This document shows positions 1 to 4,682 of a stretch of 5,921 nt of DNA, piece by piece (within the stretch, counting starts at the first letter, position 1; each line of letters begins with the position of its first letter). This DNA is from Actinomycetes bacterium (GTDB lineage Bacteria > Actinomycetota > Acidimicrobiia > Acidimicrobiales > RAAP-2), in assembly GCA_021802025.1 (NCBI GenBank), contig JAKABC010000106.1:1-5921 (forward strand), given 5' to 3'. The notes under the pieces were generated by a model. The model was not told where the DNA came from. It made no database searches and saw nothing but the letters and a program-made list of their open reading frames with translations. Made by a program: the position numbers and the translations under genes.

Positions 1-138
1 GAGACCGTCGTCACCATCGACAATGACAAGGTCGTGGCCTGGCTGAAGAACGGCGCCCAGCCGACCGAGCGGGTCGCCCGCCTGCTCAAGGCCTCGGGCG
101 CCCTGGAGGCCTTCGAGGCCGCCAAGGCGGGCTCGTGA
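1..138 (+). CDS. rpsP: Ribosomal protein bS16, C-terminal part (5' end outside window)
   Basis: This is the last 45 codons of the small-subunit ribosomal protein S16, open at the left edge of the window and ending in TGA at 136-138. The visible residues include WLKNGAQPTERVARLLKASG, which matches the conserved bS16 segment (usually W-L..GAQPT..V..LL). bS16 sits in the body of the 30S subunit and contacts 16S rRNA during assembly. About half of a typical 80-90 residue protein is present, followed by a short Ala-rich tail (ALEAFEAAKAGS). Its stop codon overlaps the GTG start of the next gene by 4 bp (GTGA), which suggests translational coupling. The order rpsP-KH protein-rimM-trmD-rplS is the classic conserved bacterial arrangement and supports the call strongly. 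Confidence 0.93.
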   Translation, partial: ETVVTIDNDKVVAWLKNGAQPTERVARLLKASGALEAFEAAKAGS

Positions 139-434
139 GCGAGCCGGTCGACGGCTACGTCGAGGGCGACGTCAACACCCTCGACGAGGCGCTCGCCCCC
201 ACGGCCGCCGGCGTGCTCGAGTACGTCGCGCGCACCCTGGCCGACGAGCCCGACGCCGTCTCGGTCGAGACCGAGCGCAAGGGCCGCACGGTCGTGCTGT
301 CGCTGCGCGTCGGGCCCGACGACATGGGTCGGGTGATCGGCCGACGGGGCCGGACCGCCCAGGCCCTGCGCTCACTGGTCGCGGCCGCCGGGGCGCGCGA
401 CGGCGTCACGACGAGCGTCGACATCGTCGACTGA
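135..434 (+). CDS. khpA: KH-domain RNA-binding protein, KhpA/YlqC family
   Basis: A 99-residue single-KH-domain protein. The C-terminal half has the KH signature: a beta strand (VVLSLRVGPDDMGRVIG, residues 53-69), the GxxG nucleic-acid-binding loop GRRG (69-72) and the following helix (RTAQALRSLVAAAG). Family members bind RNA, often as heterodimers with KhpB/Jag, and have been linked to cell division and translation control in Firmicutes; its role in this organism is inferred. The N-terminal extension of about 20 acidic residues is longer than in the shortest homologues. The GTG start at 135 overlaps the rpsP stop by 4 bp, giving a typical coupled start, with only a weak Shine-Dalgarno upstream. 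The stop is 2 nt before the rimM start. Position between rpsP and rimM is the family's usual one. Confidence 0.9.
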   Translation: MSEPVDGYVEGDVNTLDEALAPTAAGVLEYVARTLADEPDAVSVETERKGRTVVLSLRVGPDDMGRVIGRRGRTAQALRSLVAAAGARDGVTTSVDIVD

Positions 435-436
435 GC

Positions 437-904
437 GTGACCGAGCGGTCCACGCTCGAGGTCGGGCGGGTCGTGCGGGCCCACGGGCTGCGCGGCGAGG
501 TCGTGGTGGAGCTCTGGAGCGACCGCACCGAACGCCTCGCGCCCGGGAGCGTGCTCTCCAGTCCCCGCGGCGAGTTGCGCGTGGTGAGCGCCGCGCGCCA
601 TCAGGAGCGCTGGCTGGTGCGCTTCGAGGGGGTCGGTGACCGCGCCGGCGCCGAGGCGCTGCGCGGGGTGGTGCTGAGCGCCGAGCGTCTCGAGGACCCC
701 TCGGTGATCTGGGTCGACCAGCTCTTCGGCGCTGAGGTCGTCGAGCGCGGGGTCGTGCGCGGCCGGGTCGTCGCGGTCGAGGCCAACCCGGCGAGCGACC
801 TCTTGGTCCTCGACACCGGGGCCCTGGTGCCGCTGGCGTTCGTGCGCGCGGTTACGGCCAACGAGCGCGTCACCGTCGAGGCGCCCGAGGGGCTCTTCGA
901 GTGA
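437..904 (+). CDS. rimM: Ribosome maturation factor RimM
   Basis: A 155-residue protein that helps mature the 30S head, where RimM binds ribosomal protein S19 and assists 16S rRNA folding. The N-terminal RimM domain opens with VGRVVRAHGLRGEVVV (9-24), the family hallmark. A linker with GAEALRGVVL (71-80) follows, then the PRC-barrel domain beginning at IWVDQLFGAEVV (91-102) and containing NPASDLLVL (117-125), VPLAFVRAVT (131-140) and a closing APEGLFE. It is slightly shorter than the usual 165-180 residues, mainly through compact loops. It starts with GTG 2 nt after the khpA stop with no visible Shine-Dalgarno, so translation probably relies on coupling. It ends in a 4-bp GTGA overlap with trmD, its usual partner gene. 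Confidence 0.93.
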   Translation: MTERSTLEVGRVVRAHGLRGEVVVELWSDRTERLAPGSVLSSPRGELRVVSAARHQERWLVRFEGVGDRAGAEALRGVVLSAERLEDPSVIWVDQLFGAEVVERGVVRGRVVAVEANPASDLLVLDTGALVPLAFVRAVTANERVTVEAPEGLFE

Positions 905-1641
905 CCTTCGCCGTCGACGTCATCACCCTCTTCCCCGGGGCGGTCGAGGACTACTGCGCCACCTCGGTGCTCGGTCGGGCCCGCGAGGCCGGGGTGTGGC
1001 GCCTGCGCACCCTGGACCCGCGCGAGAAGACCGACGACGTCCACCGCAGCGTCGACGACGCGCCCTTGGGCGGCGGGGCCGGCATGGTCATGCGCGCCGA
1101 GCCGATCGTGCGCACCGTGCGCGCGACCGCCGACCTCGCGCGTCCCGTGATCGCGCTCACCCCGGCCGGGCGCCCCTTCGACCAGGCGCGGGCCCGCGCG
1201 CTCGCCGCCACGAGCGGGCTCACCCTGGTGTGCGGGCGCTACGAGGGCATCGACCAGCGGGCGATCGACCTGGTGTGCGACGAGGAGCTCTCGGTGGGCG
1301 ACGTGGTGCTCGCCGGTGGCGAGCTCGCGGCCCTGGTGGTGATCGAGGCCGTGGTGCGCCTGCTGCCCGGGGCACTCGGCAACGAGGCCTCGATCGAGGA
1401 GGAGTCCTTCACCGAGGGGCTCATCGAGTACCCCCACTACACCCGCCCGGCGCTCTTCGAGGGCCTGGCGGCCCCGGCGGTGCTGCTCTCGGGCGACCAC
1501 GGCCGGGTCGCGCGCTGGCGCCGGGCCCAGAGCCTGGTGCGCACCCTCGAGCGCCGCCCCGACCTCTTAGAGCGCCGTGGCGGCCTCACCGCGGAGGAGC
1601 GCCGCCTCATCGAGGAGTTCGCCGACCCGTCCGGCCCGTGA
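901..1641 (+). CDS. trmD: tRNA (guanine-N1-)-methyltransferase TrmD
   Basis: A 246-residue SPOUT methyltransferase that uses S-adenosylmethionine to make m1G at position 37 of tRNAs, preventing +1 frameshifting. Visible family motifs in order are VITLFP (7-12), VDDAPLGGGAGMVM (51-64), LTPAGRPFDQ (86-95), the trefoil-knot SAM site LVCGRYEGIDQR (109-120), LSVGDVVLAGGEL (130-142), the Arg of VVRLLPG (R153, equivalent to E. coli R154), YPHYTRP (177-183) and LLSGDH (195-200). The length is normal. By hand alignment, the position of the catalytic base Asp169 of E. coli (EDSF) is Glu168 here (EESF, codon GAG at 1402-1404). The GTG start overlaps the rimM stop by 4 bp, and a GAGGGG Shine-Dalgarno lies at 887-892 inside rimM. 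Confidence 0.95.
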   Translation: MTFAVDVITLFPGAVEDYCATSVLGRAREAGVWRLRTLDPREKTDDVHRSVDDAPLGGGAGMVMRAEPIVRTVRATADLARPVIALTPAGRPFDQARARALAATSGLTLVCGRYEGIDQRAIDLVCDEELSVGDVVLAGGELAALVVIEAVVRLLPGALGNEASIEEESFTEGLIEYPHYTRPALFEGLAAPAVLLSGDHGRVARWRRAQSLVRTLERRPDLLERRGGLTAEERRLIEEFADPSGP

Positions 1642-1649
1642 GTCGCCCC

Positions 1650-1678
1650 CTCGAGCCGCTAGACTCGAAGGGCTCGAG
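1650..1678 (+). promoter_or_regulatory. Inverted repeat with embedded -10-like element before rplS
   Basis: The 54-bp gap between trmD and rplS contains a perfect 8-bp inverted repeat: CTCGAGCC at 1650-1657 and GGCTCGAG at 1671-1678, separated by 13 nt. Between the arms sits CCGCTAGACT (1656-1665), whose TAGACT at 1660-1665 fits the TANNNT form of a housekeeping sigma -10 element. A weak -35 candidate, GTGAGT, lies 16 nt upstream at 1638-1643. Initiation would be expected near 1672, giving a leader of about 24 nt that contains the rplS ribosome binding site. In read-through RNA from trmD both arms would be present and could fold into a hairpin. There is no U-tract after the repeat, so an intrinsic terminator is not indicated. 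Promoter activity is inferred. Confidence 0.5.
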
Positions 1679-1695
1679 ATCCGAAAGGGACAGCC

Positions 1696-2052
1696 ATGAA
1701 CCCCACCGACCTCGTCGACCGCGACTCGCTGCGAGACGACGTCCCGTCCTTCCGCCCCGGCGACACCGTCAAGGTGCACGTCCGGGTGGTCGAGGGCAAC
1801 CGCCAGCGGGTCCAGGTGTTCCAGGGCGTCGTCCTGCGCCGCCAGGGCTCGGGGCTGCACGAGACCTTCACCGTGCGCAAGGTGAGCTTCGGGGTCGGGG
1901 TCGAGCGGACCTTCCCCGTGCACGCGCCGACCATCGACAAGATCGAGGTCGACACCTACGGCGACGTGCGCCGGGCCAAGCTCTACTACCTGCGTGAGCT
2001 GCGCGGGCGGGCCGCGAAGATCAAGGAGCGGCGCGTCACCGAGCGCGCCTAA
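1696..2052 (+). CDS. rplS: 50S ribosomal protein bL19
   Basis: A 118-residue large-subunit protein located at the 30S-50S interface. Family motifs are clear: FRPGDTVKVHVRVVEGNRQR (19-38), VQVFQGVVLRRQGSGLHETF (39-58), TVRKVSFGVGVERTFPVHAP (59-78), and a C-terminal IEVDTYGDVRRAKLYYLREL (83-102) followed by the basic GRAAKIKERR. The length is standard for bL19. The ATG start is supported by AAAGGGA at 1684-1690, 5 nt upstream. It is the only gene of the left operon with ATG and with a sizeable upstream gap, consistent with its own promoter (see the inverted repeat at 1650-1678) for high ribosomal-protein output. The next gene starts 3 nt after its TAA stop. Confidence 0.96.
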   Translation: MNPTDLVDRDSLRDDVPSFRPGDTVKVHVRVVEGNRQRVQVFQGVVLRRQGSGLHETFTVRKVSFGVGVERTFPVHAPTIDKIEVDTYGDVRRAKLYYLRELRGRAAKIKERRVTERA

Positions 2053-2055
2053 GAG

Positions 2056-2355
2056 GTGAGCGAAGAAGAGCTCGACGAGTACGAGGCCACCCTCGAGCTC
2101 GGCCTCGTCCAGGAGTACAAGGCCGTCGCGGGCATGTTCGACTACGCCGTCGAGACCGACCGCCGCTTCTACCTCGCCAACGAGGTCGAACTCACCGTCC
2201 ACGACGACTCCACCCCGGCCATGATCGAGGTGAACCTGCGCGACGCCTGGGTCTGGGACATGTACCGCACCGCCCGGTTCGTCCCCTCGGTACGGATCTT
2301 GACCTTCCGCGACGTCAACGTCGAGCGCCTCCCCAAAGAGGAGATCCACCCCTAG
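2056..2355 (+). CDS. DUF2469 family protein (actinobacterial, function unknown)
   Basis: A 99-residue acidic protein that I recognise as DUF2469, a small conserved actinobacterial family of unknown function; the Mycobacterium tuberculosis member lies near rplS too. Recognisable features are the N-terminal MSEEELDEYEATLELGL, then ETDRRFYLANEVEL (33-46), DAWVWDMYRTARFV (63-76) and LTFRDVNVERL (82-92). Rich in charged and aromatic residues, without a signal peptide or membrane segment, it is most likely cytosolic. The GTG start at 2056 places the conserved MSxE(E/D)LExYE start exactly; the only Shine-Dalgarno candidate (AAGAG, 2051-2055) is too close to the start, so coupling to rplS, 3 nt upstream, is likely. 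In mycobacteria lepB and rnhB lie between rplS and this gene; here they are absent. Confidence 0.88.
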   Translation: MSEEELDEYEATLELGLVQEYKAVAGMFDYAVETDRRFYLANEVELTVHDDSTPAMIEVNLRDAWVWDMYRTARFVPSVRILTFRDVNVERLPKEEIHP

Positions 2356-2844
2356 GTGGACCTCGTCGCGCGCGCCACCGGCGCGGCCGATCTCGCGCGC
2401 GCGCTCGCGGCGAGCCGCGACGCGGTGCTGGTGTGGCGCTGCACCGACGCCGACACCGCGGTCGCCGCCGCCGCCCTCACCGGTGAGCCGCGCCACCCCC
2501 GCCTCGGACTGTGGCTCGCCATCTCCGCGGGCTACCCGGCCGCCCTGGCCGCGCGCGACGTGAAGACCCTGGCCGCCCTGGTCGGTCTCAGCGACGTCGT
2601 GATCGAGGCCGACGAGCACCCGCGCGCCCACGCCGAGGTCGTCGAGGCTCTCCTCGGCGGCGGGCCGGTGACCCTGGCCAACGAGGTCGCCACCCTCGAC
2701 GCCGCCTACAACCGTCCGGCGCCGCGCGAACCGGTCACGGTCTGGGCCCACGAGGGTGGGCGGCTCGTCGGGGGCGGCCAGAGCCTCGGGCTCGTGGCCT
2801 CGGGGAGCGACGCGCTGGGCGCGTGGCGCCGCTACGGGGCCTAG
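2356..2844 (+). CDS. Small protein with luciferase-like monooxygenase pattern, possibly degenerate
   Basis: A 162-residue protein that I do not recognise as a named family. Read in order it resembles the second half of a luciferase-like (LLM, often F420- or FMN-dependent) monooxygenase: DAVLVW (22-27, strand), a helix of Ala (AVAAAAL), PRLGLWLAIS (48-57, like the LLM RIRLGT strand), YPAALAARDVKTLAALVGLSD (60-80, like P..LAK.LATLD.LSGGR), VVIEADEHPRAHAEVVEALL (81-100), GGGPVTLANEVATLDAAYNR (101-120, like GEPVT.EG....LD.A...) and PAPREPVTVWAHEGG (121-135, like PAPVQ.PPIWVGG). Full LLM proteins have roughly 280-350 residues, so this would be half size, with the glycine-rich cofactor loops reduced; catalysis is doubtful. 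It begins with GTG immediately after the DUF2469 stop; an AGGAG sits at 2339-2343, 12 nt upstream. The assignment rests on pattern reading only. Confidence 0.5.
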   Translation: MDLVARATGAADLARALAASRDAVLVWRCTDADTAVAAAALTGEPRHPRLGLWLAISAGYPAALAARDVKTLAALVGLSDVVIEADEHPRAHAEVVEALLGGGPVTLANEVATLDAAYNRPAPREPVTVWAHEGGRLVGGGQSLGLVASGSDALGAWRRYGA

Positions 2845-3242
2845 GCGGGCTGGCGGGCGATCCGGTCGGGGCGGATCCGCACGGTGACGCGCACCTCGCC
2901 CTCGGCGCGGTGGGGGTAGCGGTCGACCCCGAGGTACTTCTTCGCGAGCCGGTCGATCACCTCGTCCGCCCCCTTGGTGGTGAAGGTGACGACCGTGCCG
3001 CGCACGGCGACGCTCGCCTGGGGGTCCTCGAGGTCGGTGATCGAGACCGCGACCCGGGGGTCGTTGGCGAGGTTGCGGGCCTTGGCCCGCCCGAGGGCCG
3101 TGTTGATCACGATCTCGTCGCCGTCGAGCTCGACCCAGACGGGAGTCACGTTGGGGTGGCCGTCGGGCTCGAGGCAGGCCACGTGGGCGAGGGCGCGAGA
3201 GGCGAAGATGCGGCGGGCGGCGTCGGTGAAGGTATCGGTCAT
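2841..3242 (-). CDS. PPOX-class F420-/flavin-dependent split-barrel oxidoreductase
   Basis: A 133-residue protein of the pyridoxamine 5'-phosphate oxidase-like split beta-barrel superfamily, close in pattern to the actinobacterial F420-dependent subfamily (Rv1155-like). Evidence: HVACLEPDGHPNVTPVWVEL (20-39), DEIVINTALGRAKARNLAND (42-61, the cofactor phosphate-binding stretch), PRVAVSITDLEDP (62-74), VAVRGTVVTF (78-87) and the C-terminal LAKKYLGVDRYPHR (99-112). Members usually act as homodimers and reduce small substrates with F420H2 or bind flavin or heme; the true substrate is unknown. The ATG at 3242-3240 fits the family N terminus, with a weak GAGG upstream. The gene converges on the preceding operon, sharing CTAG (2841-2844) as both stop codons, and diverges from nfo across 42 bp. 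Confidence 0.85.
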   Translation of the reverse strand: MTDTFTDAARRIFASRALAHVACLEPDGHPNVTPVWVELDGDEIVINTALGRAKARNLANDPRVAVSITDLEDPQASVAVRGTVVTFTTKGADEVIDRLAKKYLGVDRYPHRAEGEVRVTVRIRPDRIARQPA

Positions 3243-3244
3243 CG

Positions 3245-3255
3245 GCCTCAGAGGC
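3245..3255. repeat. Short palindrome beside the PPOX gene start
   Basis: GCCTCAGAGGC is a perfect 5-bp inverted repeat around a single A, placed 3 bp upstream of the ATG of the minus-strand PPOX gene. It overlaps the ribosome binding region and the presumed -10 of that gene, so it could be a small operator or simply chance in GC-rich DNA. Confidence 0.3.
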
Positions 3256-3282
3256 TAGTGGCGCCGCCCACTAGGTTGTCAG
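3252..3282 (-). promoter_or_regulatory. Candidate promoter of the PPOX gene
   Basis: Read on the minus strand, CTGACA (3282-3277, five of six matches to TTGACA) is followed after 19 nt by TAGCCT (3257-3252), a TANNNT -10-like element within CCACTAGCCT. The -10 ends 9 nt before the ATG, so the transcript would have almost no leader. The 19-nt spacer is longer than the usual 17. It overlaps the opposing nfo promoter candidate, so the two may compete. Confidence 0.45.
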
Positions 3283-3284
3283 TC
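3268..3284 (+). promoter_or_regulatory. Candidate leaderless promoter of nfo
   Basis: CCACTAGGTT at 3268-3277 contains TAGGTT (3272-3277), a TANNNT -10-like element, followed by exactly 7 nt before the GTG start of nfo at 3285. This spacing puts the expected transcription start on the first base of the start codon, the arrangement known from leaderless actinobacterial genes. No Shine-Dalgarno is present before the GTG, which agrees. No convincing -35 element is visible. The arm CCACTAG (3268-3274) mirrors CTAGTGG (3255-3261), the -10 of the divergent gene. Confidence 0.5.
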
Positions 3285-4673
3285 GTGAACATCGGCGCCC
3301 ACGTCCGCGGCGGCGGCAACCTGATCCATTCGCTCGACGAGGGCGTGGCGATCGGGGCCACGTCGATCCAGGTCTTCACCCAGAGCCCCCGGATGTGGAA
3401 GCCGAGCCTCTACGCCCCCGAGGTGCTCGCGGCCTTCCGCGAGGCTCAGGCCCGTCACCCGAGCGTGTCGGACACCTTCTGTCACGCGACCTACCTCATC
3501 AACCTGGCCACCGCGGACCTCGAACTCTACGAGAAGTCGGTCGCCACCTTGACCCACAACCTGTCGGTCGCGCGCGGAATGGGCGCCGGGGGACTCGTCT
3601 TGCACGTGGGCTCGCACCTGGGCGCCGGATTCGACGACGTCGTGCGCCAGGTGGCCGACGCGCTCACCCGAGCCCTCGACGGGGCCGACGCGGCGCCGCC
3701 GGGTGTCGCCGACTGTCCCATCCTCATCGAGAACGCCGCGGGCGCCGGCGGAACGGTCGGCCGTTCACTCGAGGAGATCGAGTTCCTCATCGAGGCCTGC
3801 AACGGCGACGACCGACTGGGGCTGTGCATCGACACCCAGCACCTCTGGGCGAGCGGGGTCGACTACTCGACGATCGATGGCGCCGAAGCGCTCGTCGCGG
3901 AGGTCGACCGCCGGATCGGCCTGGCGCGACTGCGCTGCTTCCACCTCAACGACTCCAAGATCGAACTCGGCGGCAACCGGGACCGACACGCCAACATCGA
4001 CGAGGGGACGATCGGGACGATGGGGCTCGCCCCGCTGGTGGGCCACCCCGCGATCCGCGATCTGCCGCTCCTGCTCGAGGTGCCCGGTGACGGCGGGGGA
4101 CCTCGAGCGCGCGACGTCGTCGCTGCGCGCTACGCGGTCGAAGTGGGTCTAGCTCTCTACGAGGGCAGCCCGATTCCACCCGCGCCCGTCCTGCCGGCGG
4201 CATCCGCCCCGAGCCAGAAGTCACCGGTCAAGAAGTCTTCAGCCAAGAAGACTCCGGCGAAGAAGTCCGCGGCGAAGAAGTCGACCGCCAAGAAGACTCC
4301 GGCGAAGAAGACCTCGGTCAAGAAGTCTTCAGCCAAGAAGACTCCGGCGAAGAAGTCCGCGGCGAAGAAGTCGACCGCCAAGAAGACTCCGGGGAAGAAG
4401 ACCTCGGTCAAGAAGACCTCGGTCAAGAAGACCTCGGTCAAGAAGTCCGCCGCAAAGAAGACCACGGCGAAGAAGTTGCCGGCAAAGAAGGCGGCGGCAA
4501 AGAAGGCGGCCGCGAAGAAGTCCGCGGCGAAGAAGTCCGCGGCGAAGAAGTCGCCGGCAAAGAAGGCGACCGCGAAGAAGGCGACCGCGAAGAAGGCCAC
4601 AACACGAAAGTCGGTAGCAAAGAGGACCCAGTCGCGGGGTGCCACGAAGGGCGCGGCACGCGCCCGTAAGTAG
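3285..4673 (+). CDS. nfo: Endonuclease IV (AP endonuclease) with lysine-rich histone-like C-terminal tail
   Basis: A 462-residue protein. Residues 1 to about 294 are a complete endonuclease IV TIM barrel, which cleaves DNA 5' to abasic sites in base excision repair using three zinc ions. All nine ligands of the E. coli enzyme have counterparts: H67 (CHATYLINLA), H107 (LVLHVGSH), E149 (ENAAGAGG), D183 and H186 (CIDTQHLW), H220 (FHLNDSK), D233 and H235 (NRDRHANIDEG) and E265 (LLLEVPGD). A Pro/Ala linker (295-310) leads to a tail with 25 consecutive KKxxx pentapeptides (316-440), ending in GATKGAARARK. Such tails, as in histone H1 and mycobacterial HupB, bind DNA non-specifically, so tethering the nuclease to DNA is inferred. 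The GTG at 3285 gives MNIGAHVRGGGN, the expected N terminus; the frame stays open upstream to 2511, but that part is antisense to the PPOX gene and does not resemble the family. fumC follows after 9 nt. Confidence 0.93.
   Translation: MNIGAHVRGGGNLIHSLDEGVAIGATSIQVFTQSPRMWKPSLYAPEVLAAFREAQARHPSVSDTFCHATYLINLATADLELYEKSVATLTHNLSVARGMGAGGLVLHVGSHLGAGFDDVVRQVADALTRALDGADAAPPGVADCPILIENAAGAGGTVGRSLEEIEFLIEACNGDDRLGLCIDTQHLWASGVDYSTIDGAEALVAEVDRRIGLARLRCFHLNDSKIELGGNRDRHANIDEGTIGTMGLAPLVGHPAIRDLPLLLEVPGDGGGPRARDVVAARYAVEVGLALYEGSPIPPAPVLPAASAPSQKSPVKKSSAKKTPAKKSAAKKSTAKKTPAKKTSVKKSSAKKTPAKKSAAKKSTAKKTPGKKTSVKKTSVKKTSVKKSAAKKTTAKKLPAKKAAAKKAAAKKSAAKKSAAKKSPAKKATAKKATAKKATTRKSVAKRTQSRGATKGAARARK
4226..4405 (+). 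repeat. 90-bp tandem duplication inside the nfo tail
   Basis: Bases 4226-4315 and 4316-4405 are direct tandem copies of a 90-bp unit (30 codons, six KKxxx pentapeptides). They differ at one base: C at 4303 against G at 4393, changing an Ala codon (GCG) to Gly (GGG). The identity extends to synonymous positions, so this is a recent DNA duplication and not only protein-level repetition. Confidence 0.93.
4401..4445 (+). repeat. Three identical 15-bp tandem units in the nfo tail
   Basis: ACCTCGGTCAAGAAG occurs three times in direct succession at 4401-4415, 4416-4430 and 4431-4445, and once more at 4311-4325. Each unit encodes one pentapeptide (TSVKK). Further identical 15-mers occur downstream, for example TCCGCGGCGAAGAAG at 4521-4535 and 4536-4550. 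Expansion and contraction in 15-bp steps would keep the frame. Confidence 0.9.
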
Positions 4674-4678
4674 GAGGG
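4673..4678 (+). promoter_or_regulatory. Strong ribosome binding site of fumC
   Basis: GGAGGG lies 4 nt before the fumC ATG (4683-4685) and overlaps the last base of the nfo TAG stop. It is the best Shine-Dalgarno match in the window and fixes the fumC start. The overlap suggests cotranscription with nfo, with fumC translated efficiently from an internal site. Confidence 0.8.
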
Positions 4679-4682
4679 CGAC

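Noticed and set aside
601..1500. Minus-strand open frame of 299 codons across rimM and trmD
   Set aside because: Antisense to two recognised genes, with no domain-like pattern.
996..1997. Plus-strand open frame of 333 codons rich in Arg, Pro and Gly
   Set aside because: Out-of-frame reading of trmD and rplS; low-complexity composition without any family motif.
2346..2359. Inverted repeat CCACC/GGTGG around the DUF2469 stop and next start, as a terminator or translational switch
   Set aside because: Only 5 bp with a 4-nt loop and no U-tract; easily expected by chance in GC-rich DNA.
1567..2751. Minus-strand open frame of 394 codons across rplS, DUF2469 and the next gene
   Set aside because: Antisense to three well-supported genes; composition (His, Gly, Val, Asp rich) is typical of a shadow frame in GC-rich DNA.
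2511..3284. Upstream extension of the nfo frame as a possible extra N-terminal domain
   Set aside because: The stretch overlaps the end of the 2356-2844 gene and is antisense to the PPOX gene; endonuclease IV normally begins at the IGAH motif, and GTG 3285 has a matching leaderless promoter.
4226..4605. Regular direct repeats that might suggest a CRISPR array or replication iterons
   Set aside because: Units are contiguous, have no unique spacers, follow the codon frame and encode lysine pentapeptides at the end of nfo.
4230..4673. Lysine-rich region as a separate histone-like gene
   Set aside because: No in-frame start with a ribosome binding site between the nuclease domain and the repeats; the frame is continuous with nfo.
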